DNA of 64,000 nucleotides from Herbidospora mongoliensis (GCF_001570545.1 NZ_BBXD01000020.1:224001-288000); one strand, 5' to 3'; counted from the stretch's first letter, positions 1 to 9,591 are shown. Numbers and translations are program-made. Notes: generated from the sequence alone by a model not told the origin.

Positions 1-1
1 C

Positions 2-571
2 GTGATCGCGCTGCCCCACATGGGCAACTGGGACGCCGGCGGGGTCTGGATGGTCCAGTGCGGCCATCCGTTCACGACCGTGATGGAACGTCTCAAGCCC
101 GAGTCGCTCTTCGAGAAGTTCGTCGCCTTCCGCACCGCCATCGGCATGGAGGTCCTGCCGCTGACCGCGCAGGGCGGCGGCACCGCCCACGCCTTCGGCA
201 CCCTCGCCCAGCGCGCCCGGGCCGGGAAGCTGGTGTGCCTGCCGGCCGACCGCGACCTGACCGACAGCGGGATCGAGGTCGACTTCTTCGGCGCCCGCAC
301 CCGCATGGCGGCCGGGCCGGCCCTGCTGGCCGTGCAGACCGGGGCGGCGCTCGTGCCGGTGACCCTGTGGTTCGACGGCCCCGACTGGGGCTTAGACGTT
401 CATCCGGAAGTGCCCGTTCCGGCCGAGGGGACCCGGAAGGAGAAGGTCGCCGCGCTCACCCAGGGCATGGCGGCGGCCTTCGAGAAGGGCATCACGGAGC
501 ACCCCGACGACTGGCACATGCTGCAGCGGCTCTGGCTCGACGACCTGGAGCCACGGGAGCCCCGGCCGTGA
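2..571 (+). CDS. patA: Phosphatidylinositol mannoside acyltransferase (C-terminal part, 5' end outside window)
   Basis: The gene is cut by the window edge; 189 C-terminal residues are visible. The product belongs to the HtrB/LpxL/PatA acyltransferase family, which in actinobacteria acylates phosphatidylinositol mannosides at the inner face of the membrane. The family's H-x4-D catalytic signature is seen as HMGNWD at visible residues 6-11, followed by PADRDLTDSGIEVDFFG, the usual second conserved block. Its stop overlaps the GTG of the pimA-like gene by 4 bp (GTGA), which indicates translational coupling inside a PIM operon. The family is clear; the assignment to PatA rests on the neighbouring pimA. 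Confidence 0.85.
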   Translation: MIALPHMGNWDAGGVWMVQCGHPFTTVMERLKPESLFEKFVAFRTAIGMEVLPLTAQGGGTAHAFGTLAQRARAGKLVCLPADRDLTDSGIEVDFFGARTRMAAGPALLAVQTGAALVPVTLWFDGPDWGLDVHPEVPVPAEGTRKEKVAALTQGMAAAFEKGITEHPDDWHMLQRLWLDDLEPREPRP

Positions 572-1692
572 GGATCGGGATCGTCTGCCCGTACATGTGG
601 GATGTGCCGGGCGGCGTTCAGGCGCACGTGCGTGACCTCGCCGAGGCGCTGATCGAGGACGGGCACCGGGTCTCGGTGATGGCTCCGGCCAGCGACGACG
701 CGCCGCTGCCGGCCTACGTGGTGTCGGCCGGGCGGGCCGTGCCGGTGCCCTACAACGGGTCGGTGGCCCGGCTGACCTTTGGGTTCCTGTCGGCCAACCG
801 GGTCCGCAAGTGGATCCGCGAGGGCCGCTTCGACGTCCTCCACGTCCACGAGCCCGCCGTGCCGTCGGTCGGACTGCTGGCCTGCTGGGTCGCGCGGGGT
901 CCGATCGTGGCCACGTTCCACGCCTCGTACGAACGCTCGCGCGCCGTCTCGGTGACCGCGCCCGTCCTGCACACCGCCCTGGAGAAGATCACCGGCCGGA
1001 TCGCGGTCTCCGACGCGGCCAGGAAGACCCTGGTCGAGCACATGGGCGGCGACGCCGTGCTGATCCCCAACGGCGTCACGGTGGCCCGCTACGCGGAGGC
1101 CGAGCCGCTCCCGGGCTGGGGCCCCGACGGCACGGTTCTGGGCTTCCTCGGCCGGATGGACGAACAGCGCAAGGGACTGGCGGTGCTGCTGGAGGCGTTC
1201 GTGAAGCTGGCCCCCGAGCGGCCCGACGTGCGGCTGCTGATCGCCGGTCCCGGCGACGCCGACGACGTCTACGCGAAGCTGCCCAAGAAGCTGCACGACC
1301 GGGTCGGCCTGCTCGGCATGGTCAGCGAGGCCGACAAGATCCGCGCCTACCACTCGGTCGACGTCTTCGTCGCGCCCAACCTGGGCGGCGAGAGCTTCGG
1401 CATCGTGCTGACCGAGGCCATGTCGTCGGGCGCGACCATCCTGGCCAGCGACATCCCCGCCTTCCGCAAGGTGCTGGGCGACGGCCAGGCCGGGGCGCTG
1501 TTCGCCACCGGCGACGCCGCCGCGCTGGCCCGCGAGGCGGGCCGGCTGCTCGACGACCCGGAACGCCGGGCCAAATACTCCGACGAGGCCCGCCTGGCGG
1601 TTCGCAAATACGACTGGTCGACCGTCGCCCGCGACGTGCTGCGGGTCTACGAGACCGTCACCGGCGGCCCCGTCGACGTGGAGGACGAGTGA
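568..1692 (+). CDS. pimA: GDP-mannose:phosphatidylinositol alpha-mannosyltransferase
   Basis: A GT-B glycosyltransferase (GT4) of 374 residues, close to the length of mycobacterial PimA. It transfers the first mannose from GDP-mannose to phosphatidylinositol at the cytoplasmic face of the membrane. The N-terminal motif PYMWDVPGGVQAHV forms the acceptor-side glycine-rich loop, and ESFGIVLTEAMSSG near residue 275 is the E-x7-E donor-binding motif. The GTG start at 568 overlaps the patA stop. The next gene begins in the same GTGA fashion at 1689, so patA-pimA and the small membrane protein are probably one transcript. Confidence 0.9.
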   Translation: MRIGIVCPYMWDVPGGVQAHVRDLAEALIEDGHRVSVMAPASDDAPLPAYVVSAGRAVPVPYNGSVARLTFGFLSANRVRKWIREGRFDVLHVHEPAVPSVGLLACWVARGPIVATFHASYERSRAVSVTAPVLHTALEKITGRIAVSDAARKTLVEHMGGDAVLIPNGVTVARYAEAEPLPGWGPDGTVLGFLGRMDEQRKGLAVLLEAFVKLAPERPDVRLLIAGPGDADDVYAKLPKKLHDRVGLLGMVSEADKIRAYHSVDVFVAPNLGGESFGIVLTEAMSSGATILASDIPAFRKVLGDGQAGALFATGDAAALAREAGRLLDDPERRAKYSDEARLAVRKYDWSTVARDVLRVYETVTGGPVDVEDE

Positions 1693-2216
1693 ACACGACC
1701 GTCATCCTGGTCGTCGGCGTGGTGATCGTGCTGACGGCCGTCTACGTCTCCTGGCGGGCCGGGCGGCTCGACCGGCTGCACATCCGGCTGGAGACCGCCC
1801 ACGCCGCCCTCGACGCCGCCCTTCTGCGGCGGGCGGCGGTCTGCCTGGAGCTGGCGGGCTCGCGGCTGCTCGACCCGGCCACGTCGCTGGTGCTGGCGGC
1901 GGCGGCGCACGAAGCCCGTACCGCCGGACCCGACGAGCGCGAGCACGCCGAGAGCGACCTGTCCCGCACCCTGCGGGCGGTCGTCGACCAGGAGACGTTC
2001 GCCGAGCGGGTGCAGGCCCCCGAGCTGCTGGCCGAGCTCGACGCGGCGGTGGCCAAGGTCGTCTACTCGCGGCGGTTCTACAACAACGCCGTCGACGTGA
2101 CCCGGATCGCGCAGCGCCGGTTCCTGGCCCGGGTGCTGCGGCTGGCGGGGCACACGCCCTATCCCGATTTCTTCGACATCGACGACGATTCCCCCAAAGC
2201 GATGGCGGGTGCCTGA
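1689..2216 (+). CDS. LemA-like single-pass membrane protein
   Basis: This encodes 175 residues: one N-terminal membrane segment (residues 3-20, hydrophobic VILVVGVVIVLTAVYVSW), then an Ala/Leu/Arg-rich helical domain. Near the C-terminus a block SRRFYNNAVDVTRIAQ resembles the Y-N-x-x-V motif of LemA-family proteins, and the protein ends in an acidic tail (FFDIDDDSP). The function is unknown. The GTG start overlaps the pimA stop by 4 bp, so a role connected with PIM synthesis or the inner membrane is likely but unproven. The LemA relationship is a motif-level inference. Confidence 0.65.
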   Translation: MNTTVILVVGVVIVLTAVYVSWRAGRLDRLHIRLETAHAALDAALLRRAAVCLELAGSRLLDPATSLVLAAAAHEARTAGPDEREHAESDLSRTLRAVVDQETFAERVQAPELLAELDAAVAKVVYSRRFYNNAVDVTRIAQRRFLARVLRLAGHTPYPDFFDIDDDSPKAMAGA

Positions 2217-2298
2217 CCGACTTGACGGACTCTGACCGAATTGCCAGCAAGCGCAGGTAAGCTGGCGCCGATTTTTCGGGATTCGGGAGGGGTTGTCC

Positions 2299-3309
2299 GT
2301 GCGGGCATATCCGATGGGCGTTCTCATGCTCGCTGCGACGGCACTGCTGACGGGGGCGTGCTCGTCGGGGAGCGAGAGCGGCAACCCCGGCACGACGCCG
2401 CAGGCCGCCGATGTCGCGGCGTCGGCCTCGCCGAGCAAGCCGCCGGAGCATCCCTTCACGGGCATGCCGGTCGCGTCCCGCAAGCCGGTGCTCGCCGTCA
2501 AGATCGAGAACACCCACTCGGGCAAGCCGCAGATCGGCGTGAAGTCCGCCGACATCGTCTACGTGGAGCAGGTCGAGGGCGGCCTGACCCGGCTGATGGC
2601 GATCTTCTCCTCGAAGCTGCCCAAAGAGGTCGGCCCGGTCCGCTCCGCCCGCATCTCCGACCTGCACATCCTGCCGATGTTCGGCAAGCCCGCGCTGGCC
2701 TACTCGGGCGTGCAGACCAAGATGATCCCGTTCGTCCAGGAGGCGTCGCTGGTCGACGTGTCCGACAGTTCGGCTCCCGGCGCCTACTTCCGCTACCCGG
2801 GCCGCTTCGCCCCCTACAACCTGGTGGGCCGGCCCGCCCAGCTGCTCAAGCAGGCCAAGGCGACCAAGGCGGGCGACATCGGGTTCACCTTCTCCGACGA
2901 GGCGCCGGAGGGTGGCGTACCGAAGAAGCAGTACACGGTGAAATATCCGGCCGCGACCTTCACCTTCCAGTGGAACGCGAACGGCAAGAGGTGGGCCGTC
3001 ATCCAGGACGGCAAGAAGGACATGGCGGCCGAGGGCGGCCAGATTGCCCCCGCGACCGTGGTCGTGCAGTACACCAAGACCGAGCGGTCGCAGTTCCACG
3101 ACTTCACCGGCAGCTACACCCCGCTGGTCCACTCGACCGGCAAGGGCACCGGCATCGTGCTGCGCGACGGCCAGGCCTACAAGGTCCGGTGGGAGCGTCC
3201 CACCGAGGAGGACGGCACCAAGTTCACGCTGGCCGACGGCACCCCGATGCCCTTCGCCCGCGGCCAGGTATGGGTCGTGCTCGCGTCCAGGACCCCGATC
3301 GCGCCGTAG
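2299..3309 (+). CDS. DUF3048 (YerB-like) lipoprotein
   Basis: 336 residues starting with a lipoprotein signal peptide: hydrophobic LMLAATALLTGACSS with the lipobox LTGAC, so the mature protein should be anchored to the outer face of the membrane by its Cys. The body carries blocks typical of DUF3048/YerB proteins: PFTGMPV, VLAVKIENT, a PVRSARISD block and a YFRYPGR block. The molecular function of the family is unknown. I chose GTG 2299 because GGGAGGGG lies about 6 nt upstream; the TTG at 2293 would sit on that ribosome-binding site. Confidence 0.8.
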   Translation: MRAYPMGVLMLAATALLTGACSSGSESGNPGTTPQAADVAASASPSKPPEHPFTGMPVASRKPVLAVKIENTHSGKPQIGVKSADIVYVEQVEGGLTRLMAIFSSKLPKEVGPVRSARISDLHILPMFGKPALAYSGVQTKMIPFVQEASLVDVSDSSAPGAYFRYPGRFAPYNLVGRPAQLLKQAKATKAGDIGFTFSDEAPEGGVPKKQYTVKYPAATFTFQWNANGKRWAVIQDGKKDMAAEGGQIAPATVVVQYTKTERSQFHDFTGSYTPLVHSTGKGTGIVLRDGQAYKVRWERPTEEDGTKFTLADGTPMPFARGQVWVVLASRTPIAP

Positions 3310-3328
3310 ACAGGCTGTCCAGTCAGGT

Positions 3329-3360
3329 CAGTCTTTCGGTACGAAATGGACTGTCGTTTT
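3329..3360 (+). terminator. Weak hairpin with T-rich tail after the DUF3048 gene
   Basis: CAGTC-TTTCG and CGAAA-TGGACTG can pair with a small bulge and are followed by TCGTTTT. It lies 20 nt after the DUF3048 stop and about 60 nt before pdxS, so it could end the first transcript. The stem is short and the call is tentative. Confidence 0.35.
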
Positions 3361-3421
3361 GGTTCCCTAAAAGCGCCTAACATAGAACCAATTCACCAGT
3401 CCCCTCGAGTGAGGTATCGCC

Positions 3422-4324
3422 GTGTCCAGCCTTGAAACGACCCCGTCCGTCGGCACCGCACGCGTCAAGCGCGGCATGGCAGAAATGCTCAAGGGTGGCG
3501 TGATCATGGACGTCGTCACCGCCGAGCAGGCGAAGATCGCCGAAGACGCCGGAGCCGTCGCGGTGATGGCCCTGGAACGGGTGCCCGCCGACATCCGCGC
3601 CCAGGGCGGCGTCTCCCGGATGAGCGACCCCGACATGATCGACGGCATCATCGAGGCCGTCTCCATCCCCGTCATGGCCAAGGCCCGCATCGGCCACTTC
3701 ACCGAGGCCGCGGTCCTGCAGGCGCTCGGCGTCGACTACGTCGACGAGTCCGAGGTGCTCACCCCGGCCGACTACGCCAACCACATCGACAAGTGGCGCT
3801 TCACCGTGCCCTTCGTCTGTGGCGCCACCAACCTGGGCGAGGCCCTGCGCCGCATCACCGAGGGCGCGGCCATGATCCGCTCCAAGGGCGAGGCCGGCAC
3901 CGGCGACGTCTCCAACGCCGTCACCCACATGCGCACCATCCGCGGCGAGCTCAGGCGCCTGTCCACCCTGCCCGAAGACGAGCTCTACGTCGCCGCCAAG
4001 GAGCTCCAGGCCCCCTACGAGCTGGTCGCCGAGGTCGCCCGCGAGGGCAAGCTGCCGGTCGTGCTGTTCACCGCGGGCGGCATCGCCACCCCGGCCGACG
4101 CCGCGATGATGATGCAGCTCGGCGCCGAGGGCGTGTTCGTCGGCTCCGGCATCTTCAAGTCGGGCAACCCCGCGCAGCGGGCCGCCGCGATCGTCAAGGC
4201 CACCACGTTCTTCGACGACCCCGACGTGATCGCCAAGGTCTCGCGCGGTCTCGGCGAGGCCATGGTCGGCATCAACGTCGACGACATCCCGGTGCCCCAC
4301 CGCCTGGCCGAGCGCGGCTGGTGA
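3422..4324 (+). CDS. pdxS: Pyridoxal 5'-phosphate synthase, synthase subunit
   Basis: 300 residues of the very conserved PdxS/SNZ family. It forms PLP from ribose 5-phosphate, glyceraldehyde 3-phosphate and ammonia in a 12-mer core that carries PdxT subunits. The two active-site lysines are recognisable in [10 protein letters not shown] and in [12 protein letters not shown]; the phosphate-binding glycines follow in [13 protein letters not shown]. The C-terminus keeps the family block [12 protein letters not shown], then HRLAERGW. The GTG start at 3422 follows GTGAGGT. The stop overlaps pdxT by 4 bp, which fits the obligate complex of both subunits. Confidence 0.96.
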   Translation: MSSLETTPSVGTARVKRGMAEMLKGGVIMDVVTAEQAKIAEDAGAVAVMALERVPADIRAQGGVSRMSDPDMIDGIIEAVSIPVMAKARIGHFTEAAVLQALGVDYVDESEVLTPADYANHIDKWRFTVPFVCGATNLGEALRRITEGAAMIRSKGEAGTGDVSNAVTHMRTIRGELRRLSTLPEDELYVAAKELQAPYELVAEVAREGKLPVVLFTAGGIATPADAAMMMQLGAEGVFVGSGIFKSGNPAQRAAAIVKATTFFDDPDVIAKVSRGLGEAMVGINVDDIPVPHRLAERGW

Positions 4325-4902
4325 GCACACCCACGATCGGCGTGCTCGCGCTCCAGGGCGACGTCCGCGAGCACGCCCGGTCTCTCGTGCTGTCCGGCGC
4401 CGTCGCGGTCGGAGTGCGCCGCCCCGAGGAGCTCGACGACGTCGACGCCCTGGTCATCCCCGGTGGCGAGTCGACCACCATGTGGAAACTCGCGGTGGCG
4501 TTCGAGATGTTCGACCCCATCCAGCAGCGGATCAAGACCGGTATGCCCGCTTATGGTTCGTGCGCCGGGATGATCATGCTGGCCGACCGCATCGAGGGCG
4601 GTGTCGAGGGTCAGCAGACCCTCGGCGGCCTCGACATGATCGTGCGCCGCAACGCCTTCGGGCGGCAGGTCGACTCCTTCGAGCACGACCTCGACCTCCC
4701 GGGCATCCAGGGCTTCCGGGCGATCTTCATCCGGGCCCCCTGGGTCGAGTCCGTCGGAAACGATGTCGAAGTGCTGGCCCGCGCCGGGGATAGGATCGTC
4801 GCGGTCCGCCAAGGCCCGCTACTCGCCACCTCGTTCCATCCGGAACTGACCGGCGACGCGCGGGTCCACTCGTATTTCGTTGAGATGGTAAGGGAGCTCT
4901 AG
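4321..4902 (+). CDS. pdxT: Pyridoxal 5'-phosphate synthase, glutaminase subunit
   Basis: 193 residues of the PdxT/SNO class I glutamine amidotransferase family, which hydrolyses glutamine and passes ammonia to PdxS. The GGESTTMW block, the nucleophile Cys in YGSCAGM and the His-Glu pair in SFHPELTGD complete the catalytic triad. The GTG start lies in a GTGA overlap with pdxS. The next gene, yebC, begins 4 nt after the stop, so pdxST-yebC are probably co-transcribed, as in many actinobacteria. Confidence 0.95.
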   Translation: MSTPTIGVLALQGDVREHARSLVLSGAVAVGVRRPEELDDVDALVIPGGESTTMWKLAVAFEMFDPIQQRIKTGMPAYGSCAGMIMLADRIEGGVEGQQTLGGLDMIVRRNAFGRQVDSFEHDLDLPGIQGFRAIFIRAPWVESVGNDVEVLARAGDRIVAVRQGPLLATSFHPELTGDARVHSYFVEMVREL

Positions 4903-4905
4903 CCG

Positions 4906-5685
4906 ATGTCCGGCCACTCCAAATGGGCGACGACGAAGCACAAGAAGGCCGTCGTCGACGCCAAGCGCGGGAAGCTGTTCGCGAAGCTCATCAAGAACAT
5001 CGAAGTGGCGGCCAGGACCGGTGGCCCCGATCCTGAGGGCAACCCGACCCTCTACGACGCCATCACCAAGGCGCGTAAGAGCTCGGTCCCGGTCGACAAC
5101 ATCGAGCGCGCCCGCAAGCGCGGCGGTGGCCTGGAGGCGGGAGGCGCCGACTGGCAGACGATCATGTACGAGGGCTACGGCCCCAGTGGCGTCGCCGTGC
5201 TCATCGAGTGCCTGACCGACAACCGCAACAGGGCGGCCTCCGAGGTCCGGGTCGCGCTGACCCGCAACGGCGGTTCGCTGGCCGACCCCAACTCGGTCTC
5301 CTACATGTTCAACCGCAAGGGCGTCATCATCGTGCCCAAGCTGGTGTCGGAGACCAAGGCCGGCCGGGTCGAGCTGACCGAGGACCAGGTGCTCGAAGTG
5401 GTCCTGGAGGCGGGCGCGGAAGAGGTCAACGACCTCGACGAGTCGTTCGAGATCGTGACCGAGGCCAGTGACCTGGTCCCGGTCCGCAAGGCGCTGCAGG
5501 AGGCCGGCATCGACTACGACTCGGCCGACAGCAGCTTCGTGCCGTCGATCAACGTCCCGGTCGACGAGGACGCCGCCCGCAAGGTCTTCAAGCTCATCGA
5601 CGCGCTCGAAGACAGCGACGACGTCCAGAACGTCTGGGCCAACGCCGACGTCTCCGACGAGATCCTGGCCGCCCTGGACGCCTGA
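4906..5685 (+). CDS. yebC: YebC/PmpR/TACO1-family protein
   Basis: 259 residues, opening with the family signature [15 protein letters not shown] and continuing with [13 protein letters not shown]. Members of this family are described as DNA-binding regulators and, more recently, as helpers of translation through proline stretches; the sequence alone does not decide between these roles. The length and all three family domains are normal. It sits directly downstream of pdxT and one gene upstream of ruvCAB, the usual actinobacterial order, here interrupted by an Eis-like acetyltransferase gene. Confidence 0.92.
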   Translation: MSGHSKWATTKHKKAVVDAKRGKLFAKLIKNIEVAARTGGPDPEGNPTLYDAITKARKSSVPVDNIERARKRGGGLEAGGADWQTIMYEGYGPSGVAVLIECLTDNRNRAASEVRVALTRNGGSLADPNSVSYMFNRKGVIIVPKLVSETKAGRVELTEDQVLEVVLEAGAEEVNDLDESFEIVTEASDLVPVRKALQEAGIDYDSADSSFVPSINVPVDEDAARKVFKLIDALEDSDDVQNVWANADVSDEILAALDA

Positions 5686-5703
5686 AACAGGCTGTGTTCT
5701 CAA

Positions 5704-5757
5704 GGTAGATTCACAGCGCGAGCCACAGTTGGCCTTCGGCCGCCTGTGTCTCGCTTT
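5704..5757. repeat. Interspersed hairpin element, copy 1 (inverted orientation)
   Basis: A 54-bp element with a 17-bp imperfect stem (5718-5734 with 5738-5754) around a 3-nt loop TTC. On the minus strand it reads AAAGCGAGACACAGGCGGCC, then GAAGG and the returning arm, then a flank with GAATCTACC. The same layout occurs at 12756-12809 and 63262-63313 on the plus strand. It lies 18 nt after the yebC stop and could act as a transcription terminator or an mRNA 3'-end structure. Confidence 0.75.
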
Positions 5758-5793
5758 GCGTGGTTCCGTAAGGCCTGCGTAGGTTGTGGTTCC

Positions 5794-6942
5794 GTGGACA
5801 TTCGTGATCTCGGCGAAGACGATCTCGACGCGGTGCTCGACAATCGCAAGCGGGCCTTCGGGCCGCTCTCGGCGGGCGACGCCGCGATGTGGCGCAAGAT
5901 GGTCACCCCGCTGGTGGCCCAGGGCCGCTACCTGGGCGTCGTCGACGGCGCCCGCCTGGTGGCCACCGCGCGGATCAACCCCTACACGCAGTGGTGGCAC
6001 GGCCGCCCGCAGCCCATGGGCGGCGTGGCCGGGGTCACCGTCGCGCCGGAGGACCGGGGCCGGGGCGTCGGCCGTCTGGTGATGGGCGCCGCCCTGAACC
6101 GGTGCGCCGACCTCGGCAACGCGGTCTCCGTGCTCTATCCGGCGACCACGCCCATCTACCGCAGCATGGGCTGGGAGCACGCCGGCACCCGTTCGATCGC
6201 GACCCTGCCGACGGAGCTCCTGCGCACCGTCGCGCCCGGCGAGCCGGTGAAGCTGCGCCGCATGGGCCCCGGTGACGCCGGCGAACTGGTGGCGCTGATC
6301 GGCCGCCTCCACGCCGCGAGCCGCGCCTCCGGCCCGCTCTGCTACGAGGCGGAGACCTGGCGGGTCTGGCTGGCCGACGACGACGACTTCTGCTACCTCG
6401 CCGACGACGGCTATGTGATCTACAGATGGTCCGGCGGCGACATCGAGGTCGACAACCTCGTCGCCGCCTCCGAGGCGACCGCACGGGCCCTGTGGGGCCT
6501 GGTGGGCACCTCCTCGTCGGTTGCCCAGCGGGTGACCGCGACCATCGCGCCCGACGACCCGATCCTGTGGCTGCTGCGCGAGCGCTCGAAGGACGTCGTG
6601 GCCTCTACCCGCTGGATGTTCCGTCTCGTGGACGCAGCCGACGCCATCGCCCGGCGCGGCTACTCCCCGGCGGTGACCGCCTCGGTCCCCCTCGAACTGA
6701 CCGACCCGGCCCGCCCCGCGAACAGCGGGGCCTGGCTGCTGGAGGTCGCGGCCGGCTCGGGCGCCCTGTCCCCGGGCCGCGGGGGAGGCCCGGCCCTCAC
6801 GATCAACGGTCTGTCCGCCCTGTACGCCGGTGTCCCCGCCGCCACTCTTCGCATGTCGGGCGGACTGACCGGACCTGCGGAGTTCGACGACACGTTGGAC
6901 GCGGTGTTCGCGGCGAAGCCGTACCTGCTCGACTACTTCTAG
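5794..6942 (+). CDS. Eis-family GNAT N-acetyltransferase
   Basis: 382 residues with the tripartite layout of Eis proteins: an N-terminal GNAT fold with the acetyl-CoA loop VTVAPEDRGRGVGRLVMG (about residues 83-100), a second GNAT-like domain, and an SCP2-like C-terminal domain. The protein ends in ...LLDYF, consistent with the free C-terminal carboxylate used in catalysis by this family. Eis enzymes acetylate amines, including aminoglycosides, at several positions; the natural substrate here cannot be read from sequence. The GTG at 5794 is chosen because it opens the conserved domain; a start at 5746 would add 16 residues encoded partly by the repeat element. Confidence 0.82.
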   Translation: MDIRDLGEDDLDAVLDNRKRAFGPLSAGDAAMWRKMVTPLVAQGRYLGVVDGARLVATARINPYTQWWHGRPQPMGGVAGVTVAPEDRGRGVGRLVMGAALNRCADLGNAVSVLYPATTPIYRSMGWEHAGTRSIATLPTELLRTVAPGEPVKLRRMGPGDAGELVALIGRLHAASRASGPLCYEAETWRVWLADDDDFCYLADDGYVIYRWSGGDIEVDNLVAASEATARALWGLVGTSSSVAQRVTATIAPDDPILWLLRERSKDVVASTRWMFRLVDAADAIARRGYSPAVTASVPLELTDPARPANSGAWLLEVAAGSGALSPGRGGGPALTINGLSALYAGVPAATLRMSGGLTGPAEFDDTLDAVFAAKPYLLDYF

Positions 6943-6952
6943 TGTAAGATCG

Positions 6953-6968
6953 CCGAACACATGTTCGG
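6953..6968. promoter_or_regulatory. LexA (SOS) box upstream of ruvC
   Basis: CCGAACACATGTTCGG is a perfect 16-bp palindrome containing CGAAC-N4-GTTCG, the LexA operator of Gram-positive bacteria and actinobacteria. It starts 10 nt after the acetyltransferase stop and ends 18 nt before the ruvC GTG. A TAAGAT candidate -10 hexamer (6945-6950) lies just upstream, so a bound repressor would block promoter escape. It places ruvCAB under DNA-damage control. Confidence 0.88.
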
Positions 6969-6986
6969 ACTGGAAGGGGGCCGCCG

Positions 6987-7517
6987 GTGCGGGTGCTGGG
7001 TGTCGACCCCGGGCTCACGCGCTGCGGCGTCGGCGTCGTCGAGGGCCGCCCCGGAGCTCCCGTCCGCCTGGTGGCCGTCGGCGTGATCCGCACCCCGGCC
7101 GACGACGACATCGGCGCCCGGCTGGTGGCGATCGAGCGGGGCCTCGAAAAGTGGCTCGACGAGACCGCGCCCGACTCGGTGGCCGTGGAGCGGGTGTTCG
7201 CGCAGCACAACGTCCGCACCGTGATGGGCACCGCCCAGTCGGCCGCCCTCGCCATCCTCTGCGCCGCCCGTCGCGGCCTGCCGGTGGCGCTGCACACGCC
7301 GTCCGAGGTCAAGGCCGCGGTGACGGGCAGCGGCACGGCAGACAAGAAGCAGGTCGGCACCATGGTCACCCGCATCCTCCGCCTCGACGCCATGCCCAAA
7401 CCCGCCGACGCCGCCGACGCCCTGGCCCTCGCGATCTGCCACGTGTGGCGCGGCGGCATGCAGAACCGGCTGGCGACGGCGGTGGCGACGGCCCGCACCG
7501 AGCGGGGCCTCCGGTGA
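6987..7517 (+). CDS. ruvC: Crossover junction endodeoxyribonuclease RuvC
   Basis: 176 residues. RuvC is the dimeric nuclease that resolves Holliday junctions. The first catalytic Asp is D7 in LGVDPGLT, the acidic residue of strand 4 lies in VAVERVF, and the C-terminal acidic pair is in [12 protein letters not shown]. The GTG start at 6987 follows GGAAGGGGG. ruvA starts 118 nt downstream; that gap has no convincing terminator, so ruvC-ruvA-ruvB are probably one SOS-controlled unit behind the palindrome at 6953-6968. Confidence 0.95.
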   Translation: MRVLGVDPGLTRCGVGVVEGRPGAPVRLVAVGVIRTPADDDIGARLVAIERGLEKWLDETAPDSVAVERVFAQHNVRTVMGTAQSAALAILCAARRGLPVALHTPSEVKAAVTGSGTADKKQVGTMVTRILRLDAMPKPADAADALALAICHVWRGGMQNRLATAVATARTERGLR

Positions 7518-7635
7518 CCTCGGTGGTGAGCGGCTCGCGGGCGCGGTTCGCGGTGGTCGGCGATTCGGGTCGTGTCGGGTGTGAGGGCCTCGGCGGCCCC
7601 GCCCGGTCCGCGTCTTGTATTTCTAGGAGCTTTTG

Positions 7636-8256
7636 ATGATCGCCTCGGTGTCCGGCCAGGTCAGCGCGCTCGCCCCTGATGCGGCCGTGGTCGAGGTCGG
7701 GGGAGTGGGGATCCTCGTGCACTGCACGCCCGGGACCCTCGGGCTGCTGCGGGTGGGCGAGGCCGCCCGGTTGTCGACCTCGCTGATCGTCCGGGAGGAG
7801 TCGCTGACCCTCTACGGGTTCGCCTCCGACGACGAGCGGGTGGTGTTCGAGATGCTGCAGACCGCCAGTGGCATCGGGCCCCGGCTCGCGCTGGCGATGC
7901 TCGCCGTGCACTCTCCCAACGCGCTGCGGATCGCGGTCGCCTCCGGTGATCTCAAGGCGCTCACGATGGTGCCGGGGATCGGGCAGAAGGGCGCCCAGCG
8001 GATCGTCCTGGAACTCAAGGGCAAGCTCGGCACCCCGGAGGAGGTCGTCAACGCCGCGATCAACGGGCCCGCCCGGGAGGCCGTGTGGCGCGAGCAGGTG
8101 CACTCGGGTCTGGTCGGGCTGGGCTACTCGACTCGTGACGCCGACGACGCGCTCGCCGTGGTGACCCCCGACGCCGAGGCCGATCTGGCCGCCGGCCGCC
8201 AGCCCCAGATCGCCCCGCTGCTGAAGGCCGCCCTGCGGGCGCTGAGCGTGCGATGA
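7636..8256 (+). CDS. ruvA: Holliday junction DNA helicase subunit RuvA
   Basis: 206 residues: an N-terminal OB fold (MIASVSGQV...), two helix-hairpin-helix motifs ([12 protein letters not shown] and [12 protein letters not shown]) that bind the junction, and a C-terminal domain III that contacts RuvB. I chose ATG 7636 because AGGAGC lies 5 nt upstream; a TTG at 7633 is possible but less well placed. The stop overlaps the ruvB ATG by 4 bp. Confidence 0.95.
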   Translation: MIASVSGQVSALAPDAAVVEVGGVGILVHCTPGTLGLLRVGEAARLSTSLIVREESLTLYGFASDDERVVFEMLQTASGIGPRLALAMLAVHSPNALRIAVASGDLKALTMVPGIGQKGAQRIVLELKGKLGTPEEVVNAAINGPAREAVWREQVHSGLVGLGYSTRDADDALAVVTPDAEADLAAGRQPQIAPLLKAALRALSVR

Positions 8257-9350
8257 ACGATTCATTCCCCGGGACCACCGACGGCTCCTACGAGGTCGAG
8301 ATCGAGGGCCACTTCGAGCGGGAGCTCGCCTCCGCAGACGCGGTGGGTGACGAGCGGCTGATCGAGGCCGCGTTGCGGCCCAAGCGGCTGGCGGAGTTCA
8401 TCGGGCAGCCGAGGGTGCGCGAGCAGCTCTCCCTGGTGCTGGAAGGGGCGCTGCGGCGCAACCGGCCGCCCGACCACGTCCTGATGAGCGGGCCGCCCGG
8501 GCTCGGCAAGACGACGCTCTCCATGATCATCGCCGCCGAGCTGGGGGCCCCGCTGCGGGTCACCTCGGGGCCGGCGCTGGAGCGGGCCGGCGATCTGGCC
8601 GCGATCCTGTCCACGCTGACCGACGGCGAAGTGCTCTTCATCGACGAGATCCACCGCATGGCCCGGCCCGCCGAGGAGATGCTCTACCTCGCGATGGAGG
8701 ACTTCCGGGTCGACATCATCGTCGGCAAGGGGCCCGGCGCGACCGCGATCCCGCTCGACGTCGCGCCGTTCACCCTGGTCGGGGCCACCACCCGAGCCGG
8801 CCTGCTCCCGGCTCCGCTGCGCGACCGGTTCGGGTTCACCGCCCACATGGACTTCTACGACGACGCCGAACTCGAGACGGTGCTGCGCCGCTCGGCCCGG
8901 CTGCTGAGCCTCGACCTGCCCGACGAGGCGGCCGCCGAGATCGCGGGCCGGTCCCGGGGCACCCCCCGCATCGCCAACCGGCTGCTGCGGCGGGTCCGCG
9001 ACTTCTCCGAGGTCCGCGCCGACGGGCTGATCACCCGGGAGATCGCCGCCGCCGCGCTGAATCTTTACGAAGTCGACGCCGAGGGCCTCGACCGGCTCGA
9101 CCGGGCGGTCCTCCACGCGCTGCTGCGCAAGTTCGGCGGCGGTCCCGTCGGGCTGTCGACACTCGCGGTAGCCGTCGGCGAGGAGCCCGAGACCGTCGAG
9201 GTGGTCGCCGAACCGTTCCTGGTCCGGCAGGGGCTGCTGGCCAGAACCCCGCGCGGACGGGTGGCGACGGCCGCCGCGTGGCTGCACCTCGGGCTCGTCC
9301 CGCCGCCCGACGCGTTCGGTGCCGGCGTCGCCTTCGATAACCCTCAGTGA
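8253..9350 (+). CDS. ruvB: Holliday junction branch migration ATPase RuvB
   Basis: 365 residues of the AAA+ motor that drives branch migration with RuvA. Walker A is GPPGLGKTT, Walker B with the adjacent block is LFIDEIHRM, sensor 1 is in [10 protein letters not shown], and the arginine finger region is PAPLRDRFG. The C-terminal winged helix ends in the family block [13 protein letters not shown]. The ATG overlaps the ruvA stop (ATGA). The N-terminus is somewhat long and acidic before the conserved [11 protein letters not shown]. Confidence 0.96.
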   Translation: MNDSFPGTTDGSYEVEIEGHFERELASADAVGDERLIEAALRPKRLAEFIGQPRVREQLSLVLEGALRRNRPPDHVLMSGPPGLGKTTLSMIIAAELGAPLRVTSGPALERAGDLAAILSTLTDGEVLFIDEIHRMARPAEEMLYLAMEDFRVDIIVGKGPGATAIPLDVAPFTLVGATTRAGLLPAPLRDRFGFTAHMDFYDDAELETVLRRSARLLSLDLPDEAAAEIAGRSRGTPRIANRLLRRVRDFSEVRADGLITREIAAAALNLYEVDAEGLDRLDRAVLHALLRKFGGGPVGLSTLAVAVGEEPETVEVVAEPFLVRQGLLARTPRGRVATAAAWLHLGLVPPPDAFGAGVAFDNPQ

Positions 9351-9433
9351 TGCCGGAAAGGGCCGTAGGGATCACGGAATGGTTGCAATAGGCGGTAAAA
9401 CGGAACTTTCCCGCGCGGCGGATCGTGGGTTCG

Positions 9434-9463
9434 TTGCCGGGCTTCTGACAGCTCGCCTACACT
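9434..9463 (+). promoter_or_regulatory. Candidate promoter for yajC-secD-secF
   Basis: TTGCCG (9434-9439) and TACACT (9458-9463) are separated by 18 nt, about 130 nt before the yajC start. This is a plausible housekeeping-sigma promoter in the 241-nt gap between ruvB and yajC; nothing else was recognised in that gap. Confidence 0.4.
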
Positions 9464-9591
9464 GCGTGGCTTGGCTGGGTGGCTAGGCTCGCTGTGTAAG
9501 GTGACGTGCCGAGCGTGTGTCCCTGACCGGTGTCAAACCTTGTGTGACCTCCGGCGAATGGCCGGTCATCTCTTCAACGAAGGAGAGCCCC

